Shown piece after piece: positions 35,024-45,025 of a DNA stretch of 64,000 bases. The position numbers were made by a program, and so were the translations under genes. Numbering within the stretch: position 1 is the first letter of the stretch; each line of letters begins with the position of its first letter. The notes below the pieces were generated by a model that did not search any database, was not told the origin of the DNA, and worked only from the letters and a program-made list of their open reading frames with translations. Source of the stretch: Neobacillus paridis (lineage in GTDB: Bacteria > Bacillota > Bacilli > Bacillales > Cytobacillaceae); assembly GCF_016765675.1 (NCBI RefSeq), contig NZ_JAESWB010000371.1:62001-126000 (forward strand), given 5' to 3'.

Positions 35024-35800
35024 CTACTCACCTGTAAAGTAAGCATCACGTTTTTCTAAAAAGGCATTAACCCCCTCTTGTTTATCTTCGGAATTAAATA
35101 AGATCGACTGGGCCAGCTTCTCTAGCATTAGCGCAGTATTTAAATCTGTTTCAAAACCTTGATTAATCACCATTTTTGCCAGTTTAAGAGCGAACGGGCC
35201 TTTTTTGACAATATGGTTGACCTTTTCCAAAACTACTTCCCATAAGTCTTCTAATGGGACAATAGTCGAAACAAGGCCAATTTGTTCTGCCTTTTGGGCG
35301 GAAATCATTTCTCCCGTGAAAATCATATCAATCGCTCTCCCCTTACCAACAATACGAGCTAAACGCTGAGTACCACCACCACCTGGAAGGATTGATAAAT
35401 CCAATTCAGGGAAGCCCATTTTGACATGATTAGCAGCAATTCGAATATCACATGCCAGCGCCAATTCGCAGCCAGCCCCAAGAGCATAGCCGTTTAGGGC
35501 AGCAACCGTTACCTTACTGCTGCTTTCAATTGTATGGCAAATGTCTTGAAGACCTGGAATGAAGGCATCTTTTGCTCGCTTATCTAGCAACTGGTTAATA
35601 TCGGGTCCTGATGCAAATGTTTTTTCACCTTCGCCTGTAATAACAATCAATTTGATTCCATCATGATGTTCCCATTGCTTAATAACGTTGTGCATTTCCT
35701 GAAGAGCTATTGAATCGAGGACATTTTCACATTCGGGGTTATTCATCTTGATGATTCCCATTCCTCCATCTTTATAAGCAATAATTTTTTCATAATTCAA
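35024..35800 (-). CDS. Enoyl-CoA hydratase
   Basis: The 258-residue crotonase has GEKTFASGPDINQLL, NGYALGAGCELALACDIRIAA (first Glu) and GFPELDLSILPGGGGTQRLARIVGKGRA (second Glu in PELDLS), as in true hydratases. It is a close paralog of the enzyme at 40210. The start is TTG 35800 after GGAGG; the longer frame to 35854 would run through the sigma-54 promoter. It hydrates an enoyl-CoA for the downstream dehydrogenase. Confidence 0.9.
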   Translation of the reverse strand: MNYEKIIAYKDGGMGIIKMNNPECENVLDSIALQEMHNVIKQWEHHDGIKLIVITGEGEKTFASGPDINQLLDKRAKDAFIPGLQDICHTIESSSKVTVAALNGYALGAGCELALACDIRIAANHVKMGFPELDLSILPGGGGTQRLARIVGKGRAIDMIFTGEMISAQKAEQIGLVSTIVPLEDLWEVVLEKVNHIVKKGPFALKLAKMVINQGFETDLNTALMLEKLAQSILFNSEDKQEGVNAFLEKRDAYFTGE

Positions 35801-35837
35801 AATAAATCCCTCCAAAGTTTTTATTATTTGAAAATTA

Positions 35838-35854
35838 TGCAAATTTTGTACCAA
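35838..35854 (-). promoter_or_regulatory. Sigma-54 promoter for the enoyl-CoA hydratase
   Basis: The minus strand reads TTGGTACAAAATTTGCA. The -24 box deviates from TTGGCAC in one base; GG-N10-GC spacing is kept. It lies 38 bases before the TTG start. Confidence 0.8.
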
Positions 35855-35955
35855 AATAATAGAAGAATCATTTGAATCTTAAAAATGAATTATTTTTTCA
35901 ATTTATTAAAATAGAAGTCCTAGCACGAATTTGATTGATCATCTAATATAAATGG

Positions 35956-36059
35956 AAACTTGCCGATTGACGAGTCTATTAGGACGGTTCATGAGGCGTA
36001 GTTGAATTTATGTGAAATAGGAAAATTGGATGAGATTTTATTCTTTCCTAGTAGCTAAA
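35956..36059 (+). repeat. Intergenic repeat, copy B of three
   Basis: AAACTTGCCGATTGACGAGTC, GACGGTTCATGAGGCGTAG, TTGAATTTATG and AGGAAA...TTTCCTAGTAGCTAAA occur in the same order as in copies A and C. It lies between etfA and the hydratase promoter. Confidence 0.65.
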
Positions 36060-36062
36060 TAA

Positions 36063-36090
36063 AACGCTCAGTGCACTGAGCGTCAGTTTT
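36063..36090. terminator. Terminator downstream of etfA
   Basis: ACGCTCAG-TGCA-CTGAGCGT is a perfect 20-bp palindrome. Read on the minus strand it is followed by TTTATTTTAG, so it ends the etf operon. Confidence 0.85.
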
Positions 36091-36187
36091 ATCGTATTTT
36101 TAATTTAAACTTTAAAATTTAGTCGTAAATTCAAGACCCTATAAACTCAGATAATATTTAAACAGTTTTAAAGAATGCTAATAAAAA

Positions 36188-37162
36188 TTAGGTTACGGCT
36201 ACACTTTTAAATTCCTCAATTAATAGGGGCACGACTTCAAATAAGTCCCCAACAATTCCATAATCAGCAATGCTGAAGATGTTTGCTTCAGGATCTTTGT
36301 TAATAGCAACAATAACCTTTGAGTTGGACATTCCTGCAATATGTTGAATTGCACCTGAAATTCCGCAAGCAATATACAGATCAGGTGTTACCACTTTTCC
36401 AGTTTGCCCGATTTGTAACGAGTAATCACAGAATTCTGCATCACAAGCTCCACGTGATGCCCCTACTGCTCCGCCAAGTACCTTTGCTAATTCTTCAAGT
36501 GGTTTAAAACCATCCTTGCTTTTTACTCCTCGTCCACCAGCAACAATAACTTTTGCCTCTGATAGATCTATTCCCCCTGAGGCTTTTTTTACTACTTCTT
36601 TAACAATTGTACGCAAATCTTTTATTTGAACATCAATGGAAGATATCTCCCCTGAACGTGATACATCCTTTTCCAATGGTAGGATATTATTGGGACGAAT
36701 GGTCGCAAATATAATCCCTTCTTGAATTGCTCTCTTTTCAAAGGCCTTTCCAGAATAAATCGGACGTGTAAAGATAACTTCATCCCCTATTATGTCCACT
36801 TTTACAGTATCAGAAATTAATCCTGACTTAATTTTGGAAGCAATTCTGGGTGAAATGTCCTTACCAATCGCTGTATGACCTAATATAAATCCATCCGGCT
36901 TTTCGGCATCGATAACCTGCATAATCGCTTGTGAATATGCCTCAGGCGTATAATCTTGTAAATTGCTGTTTTCAACGACCACAACACGGTCAGTACCATG
37001 ATGAATCATCGTATAAGCCAGTTCTTTAATCCTGCCACCTAATAGCAAACCTACTACTTCTCCTCCATCGGCTATTTGCTTTGCTGCAGCAATGGCTTCA
37101 AAAGAAACATTACGTAATACCCCTTCTCTTATTTCTCCTAAAACTAATAATTTTCTTGCCAA
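36188..37162 (-). CDS. etfA: Electron transfer flavoprotein, alpha subunit
   Basis: The 324-residue FAD-binding subunit passes electrons from acyl-CoA dehydrogenases to the quinone pool. The C-terminal FAD domain has GGRGVKSKDGFKPLEELAKVLG, GASRGACDAEF, QIGQTGKVV, CGISGAIQHIAGM and NKDPEANIFSIADYGIVGD. Start is TTG after GGAGG. It ends the operon hbd-thiolase-etfB-etfA and probably serves all three acyl-CoA dehydrogenases of the island. Confidence 0.95.
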   Translation of the reverse strand: MARKLLVLGEIREGVLRNVSFEAIAAAKQIADGGEVVGLLLGGRIKELAYTMIHHGTDRVVVVENSNLQDYTPEAYSQAIMQVIDAEKPDGFILGHTAIGKDISPRIASKIKSGLISDTVKVDIIGDEVIFTRPIYSGKAFEKRAIQEGIIFATIRPNNILPLEKDVSRSGEISSIDVQIKDLRTIVKEVVKKASGGIDLSEAKVIVAGGRGVKSKDGFKPLEELAKVLGGAVGASRGACDAEFCDYSLQIGQTGKVVTPDLYIACGISGAIQHIAGMSNSKVIVAINKDPEANIFSIADYGIVGDLFEVVPLLIEEFKSVAVT

Positions 37163-37176
37163 GTTTATCCCTCCTG

Positions 37177-37947
37177 TTATATGACTTTTGCTTCAGTCTT
37201 TAATAAAGACGCCAATTCTTTAACTTGTTCAGAAATTTCTCCCTCAAGTATCTTTCCTGCTTTCTTTACTGGTGGGAGGAAAATTTCTACGATGCTTGTT
37301 TTTGCTCTTACTTCATCTTCTTCTAAATGGAGATCATTCATATCCACTGTCTCAATCGGTTTCCTCTTGGCCTTCATTATTCCAGGCAATGATGGATATC
37401 GAGGTTCATTTAATCCTTGTTGGCAAGTAATTAATAATGGAAGTGAAACTTCTAAAATTTCACTATCCCCTTCTACATCCCGTTCAATTGTTGCTTTATC
37501 ATTATCGACTGAGAGCTTTGTCACTGTAGTAACTGCAGAAATCCCTAATTCTTCTGCCAGTCGTGGACCTACCTGGCCGGAGCCGCCGTCAACCGTTACA
37601 TTTCCTGCTAAAACAATGTCAACTTCCTTGTCCTTGAGATATGTAGATAATATCTTTGCTGTAGAAAATGCATCCCAATCATCAAGATCCTCATTTTCAA
37701 TTAATACAGCTTTATCTGCACCCATTGCCAAAGCTGTACGGAGCTCTTTTTCTGCCTCTTCTTCACCTATTGTTACAATAGTAACTTCTCCACCATGTTT
37801 TTCACGTAATTTCAAAGCTTCTTCAATCGCATATTCATCGTATGGGTTCACAATGAACTCTGCCCCATCATTATTGATTTTTCCATCTTCAAATACTATT
37901 TTTTCTTCAGTATCGAAGGTGCGTTTCATGACAACAAAAATATTCAT
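37177..37947 (-). CDS. etfB: Electron transfer flavoprotein, beta subunit
   Basis: The ~256-residue AMP-binding subunit carries INPYDEYAIEEALKLREKHGG (here VNPYDE), LAGNVTVDGGSGQVGPRLAEELG and RDVEGDSEILEVSLPLLITCQQGLNEPRYPSLPGIMKAKRK, all diagnostic. The start is set at ATG 37947 because family members begin MNIxVxxK and a GAGGTAG site lies ten bases before; the longer frame adds eight residues. It lies 14 bases from etfA. Confidence 0.95.
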   Translation of the reverse strand: MNIFVVMKRTFDTEEKIVFEDGKINNDGAEFIVNPYDEYAIEEALKLREKHGGEVTIVTIGEEEAEKELRTALAMGADKAVLIENEDLDDWDAFSTAKILSTYLKDKEVDIVLAGNVTVDGGSGQVGPRLAEELGISAVTTVTKLSVDNDKATIERDVEGDSEILEVSLPLLITCQQGLNEPRYPSLPGIMKAKRKPIETVDMNDLHLEEDEVRAKTSIVEIFLPPVKKAGKILEGEISEQVKELASLLKTEAKVI

Positions 37948-37974
37948 TTCAATATCTACCTCTTTCACCAATTA

Positions 37975-39168
37975 TTAAACTTGCAAATTCTCAACAATGG
38001 TTGAAATCCCCATTCCACCGGCAATACATAATGTTACAAGGCCATATTTTTCTCCACGACGTTCCATTTCATGAAGAAGCTTTGTCATAAGAATGGCTCC
38101 TGACGCACCGATTGGATGTCCTAAAGCAATAGCTCCCCCATTAACATTTATCTTGCTTATATCCGTTCTCCATTCTCTCATCACCGCTAAAGATTGTGCT
38201 GAAAAAGCTTCATTGAGCTCAATTAGTCCGATGTCATCTAGTGTAAGTCCAGCAATTTGTAGCGCTTTCTTCGTTGCAGGTACAGGACCGATTCCCATGA
38301 TTTCAGGCGAAACCCCTGCTGATGCCTGTGCAATAATTTTTGCCTTTGGTTTCATTGCATACCTCATTACAGCTTCTTCTGACATCACTAATAATGCTGC
38401 TGCTCCATCGTTTCTTCCACTGCTGTTTCCTGCTGTAACAGTACCATCTTTCTTAAAAACAGGCTTTAATGCAGCGAGTTTTTCTAAAGTTGTTCTCCTT
38501 GGATGCTCATCAGTATCAAATATAATCGTTTCTTTTCGATTTCGAATTTCATAGCTTACGATTTCTTTTTTGAACTTTCCGCTTTCAATCGCCTGAAGAG
38601 CCAAGATTTGGCTTCTTAAAGCGAATTCATCTTGCTCCTCACGAGAAATATGATATTTTTCTGCTAAGTTTTCAGCCGTCATTCCCATCGTTAATAAACC
38701 GTATTGGTTGATTGGCTGGGACCGGGGCTGACTTTCTGTATTAGGATCTAATAATTCTCCATTACCAGCTCCATAACCGAATCGGGCTCCTCGTAAATAA
38801 TATGGTGCTGTGCTCATGCTTTCAGCCCCGCCAGCAATAATAATATCTGACAAGCCACATTGAATTTGTTGAACCGCATTATTTATGGCCTGAAGACCTG
38901 ATCCGCATTGACGATGAATCGTATAGGCGGGTACTTCAACTGGAAGGCCTGCTCTTAATAAAGCAATCCTTGCCATGTTAGGAGAGTCCGTACTCTGTTT
39001 TCCCTGTCCCATGATCACTTCATCAATGATATTTTTTTCAATTCCCGTCCTTGCAATAATCTCATCAATCACCTTTGATGCTAAAAAATCAACTTCTATA
39101 TTTTTTAAACTTCCGCCTAATTTACCAATACCCGTTCTTACTGAATCAACAATTACAGCCCGATGCAA
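37975..39168 (-). CDS. Thiolase (acetyl-CoA acetyltransferase family)
   Basis: The 397-residue thiolase cleaves a 3-ketoacyl-CoA with CoA. It has the nucleophile Cys in HRQCGSGLQAI (~88), NGGAIALGHPIGASGA with the catalytic His, and the second Cys in VTLCIAGGMG. Start is TTG after TAGGAGTG. It follows the hydroxyacyl-CoA dehydrogenase gene and precedes etfB, a compact beta-oxidation cassette. Confidence 0.93.
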   Translation of the reverse strand: MHRAVIVDSVRTGIGKLGGSLKNIEVDFLASKVIDEIIARTGIEKNIIDEVIMGQGKQSTDSPNMARIALLRAGLPVEVPAYTIHRQCGSGLQAINNAVQQIQCGLSDIIIAGGAESMSTAPYYLRGARFGYGAGNGELLDPNTESQPRSQPINQYGLLTMGMTAENLAEKYHISREEQDEFALRSQILALQAIESGKFKKEIVSYEIRNRKETIIFDTDEHPRRTTLEKLAALKPVFKKDGTVTAGNSSGRNDGAAALLVMSEEAVMRYAMKPKAKIIAQASAGVSPEIMGIGPVPATKKALQIAGLTLDDIGLIELNEAFSAQSLAVMREWRTDISKINVNGGAIALGHPIGASGAILMTKLLHEMERRGEKYGLVTLCIAGGMGISTIVENLQV

Positions 39169-39180
39169 AAAAAATCACTC

Positions 39181-40032
39181 CTACTCTTTATCATATTTAT
39201 AGAAACCCGCACCAGATTTTCTTCCTAATCTTCCAGCCTTCACGTATTTTATTAATAATGGGCACGGACGATATTTTTCTCCTAATGTTTGATAGAGATA
39301 TTCCATATTTCGCAGGCGTGTATCCAGACCGACTAAATCAGCTAACTCAAGCGGCCCCATTGGATGATTCAATCCTAATTTCATTGCTTTATCGATATCT
39401 TCAGCGGAGGCAACACCCTCCATTAGCATATTCATTGCTTCATTTCCAATTAAACAGTTCATTCTGCTTGTGACAAACCCAGGAAACTCATTGACTTCAA
39501 CCACCTCTTTATTCATGGCTTCGGCGGCTTTTTTTGCAATTCTAAACGTTTCATCTGAAGTATCAAGCCCCCTGACAATCTCTATCAGTTTCATTTTGTG
39601 AACTGGATTAAAGAAATGCATCGCGATGCACCTTTCTGGGCGGGATGTTTGTGCCCCAATTTCGGTCGGGCTCATTGTTGAAGTATTTGTCGCAAGTATT
39701 GTCTGCGAAGGACAGATCTTATCCAATTTCTTAAAGACGTCCACTTTAATTTCCATTTTTTCAAGAACAGCTTCAATGACTAAATCAGCTTCTACGGCAG
39801 CTTCCTCCATATTTGTGGTAAAAGTAATTCGATTCAAGCTTGCCTCATCTTCACCAGGTCTTATAAACCCGTGATGTACTGATTTTCTCAATTCCGTTTC
39901 AAGATATGTCTTAGCTTTTTCTAAAGCTTCCGGATAAAGATCATGAAGGTGAACCTGGAAACCTGCTACTGTAGCGGCGTATGCGATTCCTCTGCCCATT
40001 ATTCCTCCACCGATCACTGCAATTTTCTTCAT
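39181..40032 (-). CDS. 3-hydroxyacyl-CoA (3-hydroxybutyryl-CoA) dehydrogenase
   Basis: The ~283-residue NAD enzyme has the Rossmann loop IGGGIMGRGIAYAA with Asp at the end of strand two (HLHDLYPE), NTSTMSPTEI, HFFNPVHKMKLIEIVRG with the catalytic His, and NEFPGFVTSRMNCLIGNEAM. The start is ATG 40032 (MKKIAVIGG) after GGGGAAG; the longer frame adds ten unlike residues. A sigma-54 promoter lies upstream. Confidence 0.93.
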   Translation of the reverse strand: MKKIAVIGGGIMGRGIAYAATVAGFQVHLHDLYPEALEKAKTYLETELRKSVHHGFIRPGEDEASLNRITFTTNMEEAAVEADLVIEAVLEKMEIKVDVFKKLDKICPSQTILATNTSTMSPTEIGAQTSRPERCIAMHFFNPVHKMKLIEIVRGLDTSDETFRIAKKAAEAMNKEVVEVNEFPGFVTSRMNCLIGNEAMNMLMEGVASAEDIDKAMKLGLNHPMGPLELADLVGLDTRLRNMEYLYQTLGEKYRPCPLLIKYVKAGRLGRKSGAGFYKYDKE

Positions 40033-40100
40033 AGTAAACTTCCCCATTTCATCTGTGATCATTTTGAAATGATATATTTTGATTAATCACTTTATTTACT

Positions 40101-40117
40101 AGCATGAATCGTGCCAA
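40101..40117 (-). promoter_or_regulatory. Sigma-54 promoter for hbd-thiolase-etfBA
   Basis: The minus strand reads TTGGCACGATTCATGCT with a perfect -24 box and GG-N10-GC spacing. It lies about 70 bases before the corrected start of the dehydrogenase. Confidence 0.88.
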
Positions 40118-40209
40118 GTTTTTTCATTGATATACCCGCAATTCCTAAATATCTTCTTAAGGATACGACACCTATTTGTTAAAATATTGAACATATGTGT
40201 TTATTTTTC

Positions 40210-40986
40210 TTACTTCCCTTTAAAGACTGGTTCCCGCTTTTCCAGGAAAGCCTCCACTCCTTCTTTCTTATCTTCCGAGTTAAATAGAATGGCTTGTGCA
40301 AATTTCTCCAACATCAAAGCTGTCTTTAAATCTGTATCAAAGCCCTGGTTGACAACCATTTTTGCAAGTTTAAGAGCAAGTGGTCCTTTTCTTGCGATTT
40401 TATTTACATATTCCACTACTGTTTTCCACAGTTCTTCTATCGGCACAACACTCGAAACTAAGCCAATTTGTTCCGCTTTTTGAGCTGTTACAATCTCCCC
40501 AGTCAAGATCATATGAAGGGCTCTGCCTTTTCCAACGATTCTGGCAAGGCGCTGTGTTCCTCCCCCTCCTGGAATAATTGATAAATTTAGTTCTGGGAGG
40601 CCAATCTTTGCATGCTCAGCGGCAATACGAATATCACAGGAGAGAGCAAGTTCACACCCTCCTCCTAAGGCAAAACCATTGATTGCTGCAATCGTTACTT
40701 TACTGCTGTTTTCAATCTTTTGACATACTCCTGATAGACCTGGTAAAAGGGCATCATGTGCATCCTTTAGCTTAAGTTGCCTTATATCAGCACCAGCTGC
40801 AAATGACTTTTCACCCTCTCCAATAAATGCGATTGCTTTTATTTCTTCTTGTTCTTCCCACTGATTAAGTGCATCTTCAATTTCACGATGTGACCTGGCA
40901 TCAAGTGCATTTCTAACCTCAGGCCTATTCATCTTAATAACTCCAATTCCTTCCTCTTGATAAACTAAAATATTTTTATAGTCCAT
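40210..40986 (-). CDS. Enoyl-CoA hydratase, paralog of the 35.0-kb gene
   Basis: The 258-residue crotonase has GEKSFAAGADIRQL, NGFALGGGCELALSCDIRIAA and GLPELNLSIIPGGGGTQRLARIVGKGRA with both catalytic Glu. Most residues match the 35024 enzyme, so the pair arose by a duplication that now flanks the etf operon. Start is ATG after GGAGGGG, with its own sigma-54 promoter. Confidence 0.92.
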   Translation of the reverse strand: MDYKNILVYQEEGIGVIKMNRPEVRNALDARSHREIEDALNQWEEQEEIKAIAFIGEGEKSFAAGADIRQLKLKDAHDALLPGLSGVCQKIENSSKVTIAAINGFALGGGCELALSCDIRIAAEHAKIGLPELNLSIIPGGGGTQRLARIVGKGRALHMILTGEIVTAQKAEQIGLVSSVVPIEELWKTVVEYVNKIARKGPLALKLAKMVVNQGFDTDLKTALMLEKFAQAILFNSEDKKEGVEAFLEKREPVFKGK

Positions 40987-41029
40987 AACATCCCCTCCAA
41001 ACGAATGTAGTTGTTTTGCAAATAACTAA

Positions 41030-41046
41030 TGCAAGTATCGGGCCAA
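41030..41046 (-). promoter_or_regulatory. Sigma-54 promoter for the second enoyl-CoA hydratase
   Basis: The minus strand reads TTGGCCCGATACTTGCA with correct spacing, 44 bases before the ATG. The remaining bases up to 41250 hold no gene. Confidence 0.85.
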
Positions 41047-41253
41047 AATTGTAACTATTCCTTCAAAAGAAAACAGTGTTCTTGTTCTCTAAATTAGAGG
41101 GGAAACCTCGGAAAATTTTGTTAATCCCCAATAATATGTACTTCTTTCTAACTCCTCAATAAGAGATTGATAAACTAAGATACTAAAATAGCCTACTGTC
41201 CTAGGTTGTTTAGAAAGTAAAAGTTCTTCAGAGGAAATTTAATAGCTAAAACA

Positions 41254-41290
41254 AGAGGGGCTGTCCAAATTGGCAGCCCCTCTGTTTTCC
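41254..41290. terminator. Bidirectional hairpin between divergent units
   Basis: AGAGGGGCTG and CAGCCCCTCT form a 10-bp stem, extended inward, with GTTTTCC on one side and CTTGTTTT on the other strand. Its core (GGGCTGTCCAAA...TTGGCAGCCC) matches the terminator at 7257. Confidence 0.7.
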
Positions 41291-41313
41291 ACTATTTGAT
41301 TGCACACAAAATC

Positions 41314-41384
41314 GATCAGCTATATCAAAACCAAGGGAAATACGTTTGTTAAAAAAAGTGAAAATTATGTGAAACGTATCACAA
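41314..41384 (+). promoter_or_regulatory. Chemoreceptor upstream region with FNR/CRP-like box
   Basis: TGTGAAACGTATCACA (41368-41383) is a full TGTGA-N6-TCACA match, the form bound by FNR/CRP-family regulators. The whole 71 bases recur at 8120-8190. The MCP gene begins 133 bases downstream. Binding is inferred. Confidence 0.6.
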
Positions 41385-41516
41385 AAGTGATTCCGTTCCT
41401 ACTTTGGCTAAAACAATTGTGTTAAGATTAAGAATTGGAAGCGGTATAAAAATTACAATTTTTGTTGCCATACAGGTTGTTTGCTTTTTCAATACATATA
41501 AAGAGGGGCTAGCCAA

Positions 41517-43499
41517 ATGAAAAATGTTCTAAAAATATTCAAAAATTTAAATGTAAAATTAGTTCTTTCCTATGCCTTAATTTTAATCATTCCCTCAGTA
41601 CTTGTTGGGATCTTATCATATGATAGCGCTAAAAAGGCGGTTGAAAAACAAATATTGTCCAGTATTGATGAAAACATCGAGTTATTAGATGTATCAATTA
41701 ATACTTTTATTGAGCCTAAATTAAACGATATGACCATCTACGCAAAATCGATCAAGTCAGACCAATATAAAGGTGAACAGAGCCCAGCGGTACGAAAAGT
41801 ATTGAATATGTATGAACAAACACATCCGGAGGCAGAAGCCGTCTATGTCGGAACGAAAGATGGCTTGTTTATTCGCGAGCCAAATGTGGCGAAGAAAAAG
41901 GGGTATGACCCAAGAGAACGACCTTGGTATAAAAGTGCCTTAGAAAATAAAGGAACCACTGTTATTTCCGAACCTTATGTCTCTTCTACAACCGGTCAGA
42001 TGGTCATTACCGTATCGAAAACATTGGATGACGATTCCGGTGTTGTGGCGGTAGATATCAACTTATCGCAATTAACGACTTTAGCCAACAAAATTAAAAT
42101 CGGAGAAAAAGGGTATACCTTTATTCTCGATCGAAATAAAATGGTCATTTCCCATCCTACAGAAGATTTGGGAACCCAGGTGAAAGATAGCTTTTATCAA
42201 AAATTATATAACCAAGAAAAAGGACAATTTGCCTATCAACTTGGCGGTAAAGACAAAATGCTCAGTTTTGTAACGAATAAGACTACCGGTTGGAAGCTTG
42301 CCGGCACGTTAAATTCTTCAGAGGTGGACCAGACAGCAGCACCTATCATTCAACATACGCTGCTGATTAATGTCCTTTTCATTTTAATTGGTGCAATCTG
42401 CGTATTTTTCATTATGAAATCGATTATTAAACCGCTGAAAGAGTTAAAAAATACAGCGATCACTGTCAGTCAAGGAGATTTGACCAAGCATGTTGAGGTA
42501 AAAACGAATGATATCATTGGCCAACTGGGAGTCGCCTTTAACGAAATGCAGAAAAAGCTGCAAATGATTATTGAAAAAGTGGAACAAAGCGCGATCCAGG
42601 TGGCGGCATCAGCCGAACAGCTATCCGCAAGTGCGGAAGAAAATAGTGCCGTAACAGCCCAAGTCTCTTCTTCAATGCAAAAAGTATCCGATAATGCGGA
42701 AAAACAAACAGATCAAGTGGATAAGGCGGCTGATTCCTTAAGTGAAGTAGCGGCCACTGTTACTAGTATTGCCCATCACTCGCAGCAGGTTGCAGAGCTG
42801 ACCAGCGACACAATGAATCAAGCCAGTGAAGGCGAACAAGCCGTTGCAAATACCGTTTCGCAAATGGAATCGATCCATGAGTCCGTACTGGAATCAAATA
42901 CCACGATGAAATCGCTGTTTGAAAGTCTTAAAGAAGTGACCTCTATCTTGGATGTCATCACCGGGATCGCCGACCAAACCAACCTGCTTGCTTTAAATGC
43001 CGCGATTGAAGCGGCAAGAGCCGGAGAACATGGGAAAGGGTTTGCCGTAGTGGCCGACGAAGTACGTAAACTGGCGGAACAATCGCAAAGCTCCGCAAAA
43101 GAAATTCATGAGATTGTGCAAAAAATTCAAAAGGAATCGGAAAATAGCGTCAATATCATGACTCGTGTAACAAATGATGTTAAAAATGGTGTCGATATTT
43201 CCAATGAAGCGATCAAGAAGTTTACCATCATTCTTCAAAGTACAAAAGAGATCACGCCACAAATGCAAGAGGTTTCAACCATGGCTCAACAAATAGCAGC
43301 TTCGATTCAAGAAGTAACTGCGACAACCAATGAAATGGTAGAGATTGCTCAGAAGAATGCTTCCACTTCTGAAGAAGTTGCGACATCCGCAAAGGAACAA
43401 TTGGCCTCCATGCGGGAAATTTCATCATCAGCCCACTTATTATCATCGATGGTGGAAGAATTAAAGAAAATGTCACAGCAATTTAAATATGAAAGATAA
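41517..43499 (+). CDS. Methyl-accepting chemotaxis protein with dCache sensor
   Basis: The 660-residue chemoreceptor has a membrane helix (~15-35), an extracellular dCache domain (~36-280), a second helix (~285-305), HAMP (~305-360) and a long coiled-coil signalling domain with the tip [43 protein letters not shown]. The sensor carries Y130, R135, W137, Y138 and D180, the pattern of the amino-acid-binding dCache_1AA group. So amino acids are the likely ligands. Its promoter region carries an FNR/CRP-like box. Monocistronic. Confidence 0.92.
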   Translation: MKNVLKIFKNLNVKLVLSYALILIIPSVLVGILSYDSAKKAVEKQILSSIDENIELLDVSINTFIEPKLNDMTIYAKSIKSDQYKGEQSPAVRKVLNMYEQTHPEAEAVYVGTKDGLFIREPNVAKKKGYDPRERPWYKSALENKGTTVISEPYVSSTTGQMVITVSKTLDDDSGVVAVDINLSQLTTLANKIKIGEKGYTFILDRNKMVISHPTEDLGTQVKDSFYQKLYNQEKGQFAYQLGGKDKMLSFVTNKTTGWKLAGTLNSSEVDQTAAPIIQHTLLINVLFILIGAICVFFIMKSIIKPLKELKNTAITVSQGDLTKHVEVKTNDIIGQLGVAFNEMQKKLQMIIEKVEQSAIQVAASAEQLSASAEENSAVTAQVSSSMQKVSDNAEKQTDQVDKAADSLSEVAATVTSIAHHSQQVAELTSDTMNQASEGEQAVANTVSQMESIHESVLESNTTMKSLFESLKEVTSILDVITGIADQTNLLALNAAIEAARAGEHGKGFAVVADEVRKLAEQSQSSAKEIHEIVQKIQKESENSVNIMTRVTNDVKNGVDISNEAIKKFTIILQSTKEITPQMQEVSTMAQQIAASIQEVTATTNEMVEIAQKNASTSEEVATSAKEQLASMREISSSAHLLSSMVEELKKMSQQFKYER

Positions 43500-43506
43500 C
43501 GTAATT

Positions 43507-43546
43507 AAAGCGGACTGTTACCTTTACAGCAACAGCCCGCTTTTTA
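43507..43546 (+). terminator. Terminator of the chemoreceptor gene
   Basis: AAAGCGG-A-CTGTT pairs with AACAG-C-CCGCTTT and runs into TTTTT. It begins eight bases after the stop codon. Confidence 0.9.
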
Positions 43547-43648
43547 TCTGAAAAATGTATTGAAATCTGCAATTTTTTTATCCATCAGCTAAGAAATTTT
43601 TTAAAACCATCGATAGGCTCTAATCCATCTTTTTGTCGATGAATTATG

Positions 43649-44911
43649 TTAACTTTGGATTACTACATCATCAGTTGTTTTCATGTTTTCGTTTTTTTTC
43701 GGATCCCTACCTACTAATCCAGCAGCAAAATTCAGGATAAAGGTAGCCACTATAATGCCAATAAATCCTATTGTATAGGCCCCGGTCGCGTCTTTAATAT
43801 AGCCCATTATATATGGGTACAAAAACCCACCTACTAAAAATCCAATTCCTAAAATAAATCCATTGGCAGTAGCAACATACTTAGTTCCCACGGATTCCAC
43901 TGCTGAAGCTAATGCTACTGGCATTCCCGAATATACTCCAATGCCAACAAGTGGCATCATAAAGGCAACGAGGCCATAACTGCCATTGGCTAATGCTATT
44001 GTGAGAATGATTACAGTAAGAGTCATCCATAGGCCTGCAAGTATGATAAACGGCTTTCTTTTTCCCATTTTATCTGATACTAATCCAAGAATAATAGAAG
44101 GAACTATACCAACTAGGACATATAAGGACGTTAAAAATCCTGCAAGGCCTTCGGACCAACCAGCATCTTCGATAAGAATCGTCGGTACCCAATAGGCAAT
44201 AACCGCATACAAGCCCCATTCACCAATGAAAAAGGCGGACGCCACAATGACATTTCTATCTCCGATCACTTTTAGATAGTCTTTCAAATTAAATTTTTCC
44301 CCTGATTCTTTTACAGAATTTTGACGATCCGTGATATGAGGAGGATTCTTTAATACTAAGAAAGAAATAATTAAAATAACAATGAGGAATATACCTCCAA
44401 GAGCCGATCCATTTTTCCATCCGACGGCTGTAAGAACATATGAAAATAAGTAAAGAGAAAACACTGTACCAATCCCGTCAGATGTAAACATGACCCCCAT
44501 TGCAGAACCAACACCATTTGATCTTTCAAACCATTGGGCTGCCATCGTGTAAGGTCCGACAAACAATAAGCCTACACCTAAACCAATAAGTGCCCTAGAA
44601 AAAACTAGTGTTGCATAACTTGGCATATAAGCGAAAAGAATTTGCCCTACCGCACTAATCAATAGTCCCCACAATATAACATTTCGAGCCCCCCACTTAT
44701 CTACCAGCACCCCAACAAAGGGTAAAGTTAAACCTCCAACTAAAGCAGTCGCGGAAGCCAACATCCCGGTCTGAGCGTAAGTAATGGATGTGTCTTTCAT
44801 AATTTGAGTTATTTGAGTCGAGTATCCAATATAAGGAAGGAAACAACCTACTAACGCCAAATATGATAACCAGAGCATTGTCCATTGACCTTTTACTTTT
44901 GTATTCTCCAT
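43649..44911 (-). CDS. MFS transporter (OFA/CynX-like)
   Basis: The 420-residue protein has 12 helices. Loop 2-3 carries GVLVDKWGARNV and loop 8-9 GLVSDKMGKRKP, the two MFS signature repeats. The profile suits organic-anion carriers. Start is ATG after AGGAGG. It lies just downstream of the second sigma-54 activator gene, so it may carry the effector or substrate of that regulator's pathway. Substrate unknown. Confidence 0.85.
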   Translation of the reverse strand: MENTKVKGQWTMLWLSYLALVGCFLPYIGYSTQITQIMKDTSITYAQTGMLASATALVGGLTLPFVGVLVDKWGARNVILWGLLISAVGQILFAYMPSYATLVFSRALIGLGVGLLFVGPYTMAAQWFERSNGVGSAMGVMFTSDGIGTVFSLYLFSYVLTAVGWKNGSALGGIFLIVILIISFLVLKNPPHITDRQNSVKESGEKFNLKDYLKVIGDRNVIVASAFFIGEWGLYAVIAYWVPTILIEDAGWSEGLAGFLTSLYVLVGIVPSIILGLVSDKMGKRKPFIILAGLWMTLTVIILTIALANGSYGLVAFMMPLVGIGVYSGMPVALASAVESVGTKYVATANGFILGIGFLVGGFLYPYIMGYIKDATGAYTIGFIGIIVATFILNFAAGLVGRDPKKNENMKTTDDVVIQS

Positions 44912-45025
44912 CGTTTAGCACCTCCTAAATGATTGAAAAACGAATCTTATGAAACACAAATATTAATTTGAAAATAAATAATATTCAGATAAATTATCTC
45001 ATCATTAATGATTGTGGAAAATCAC

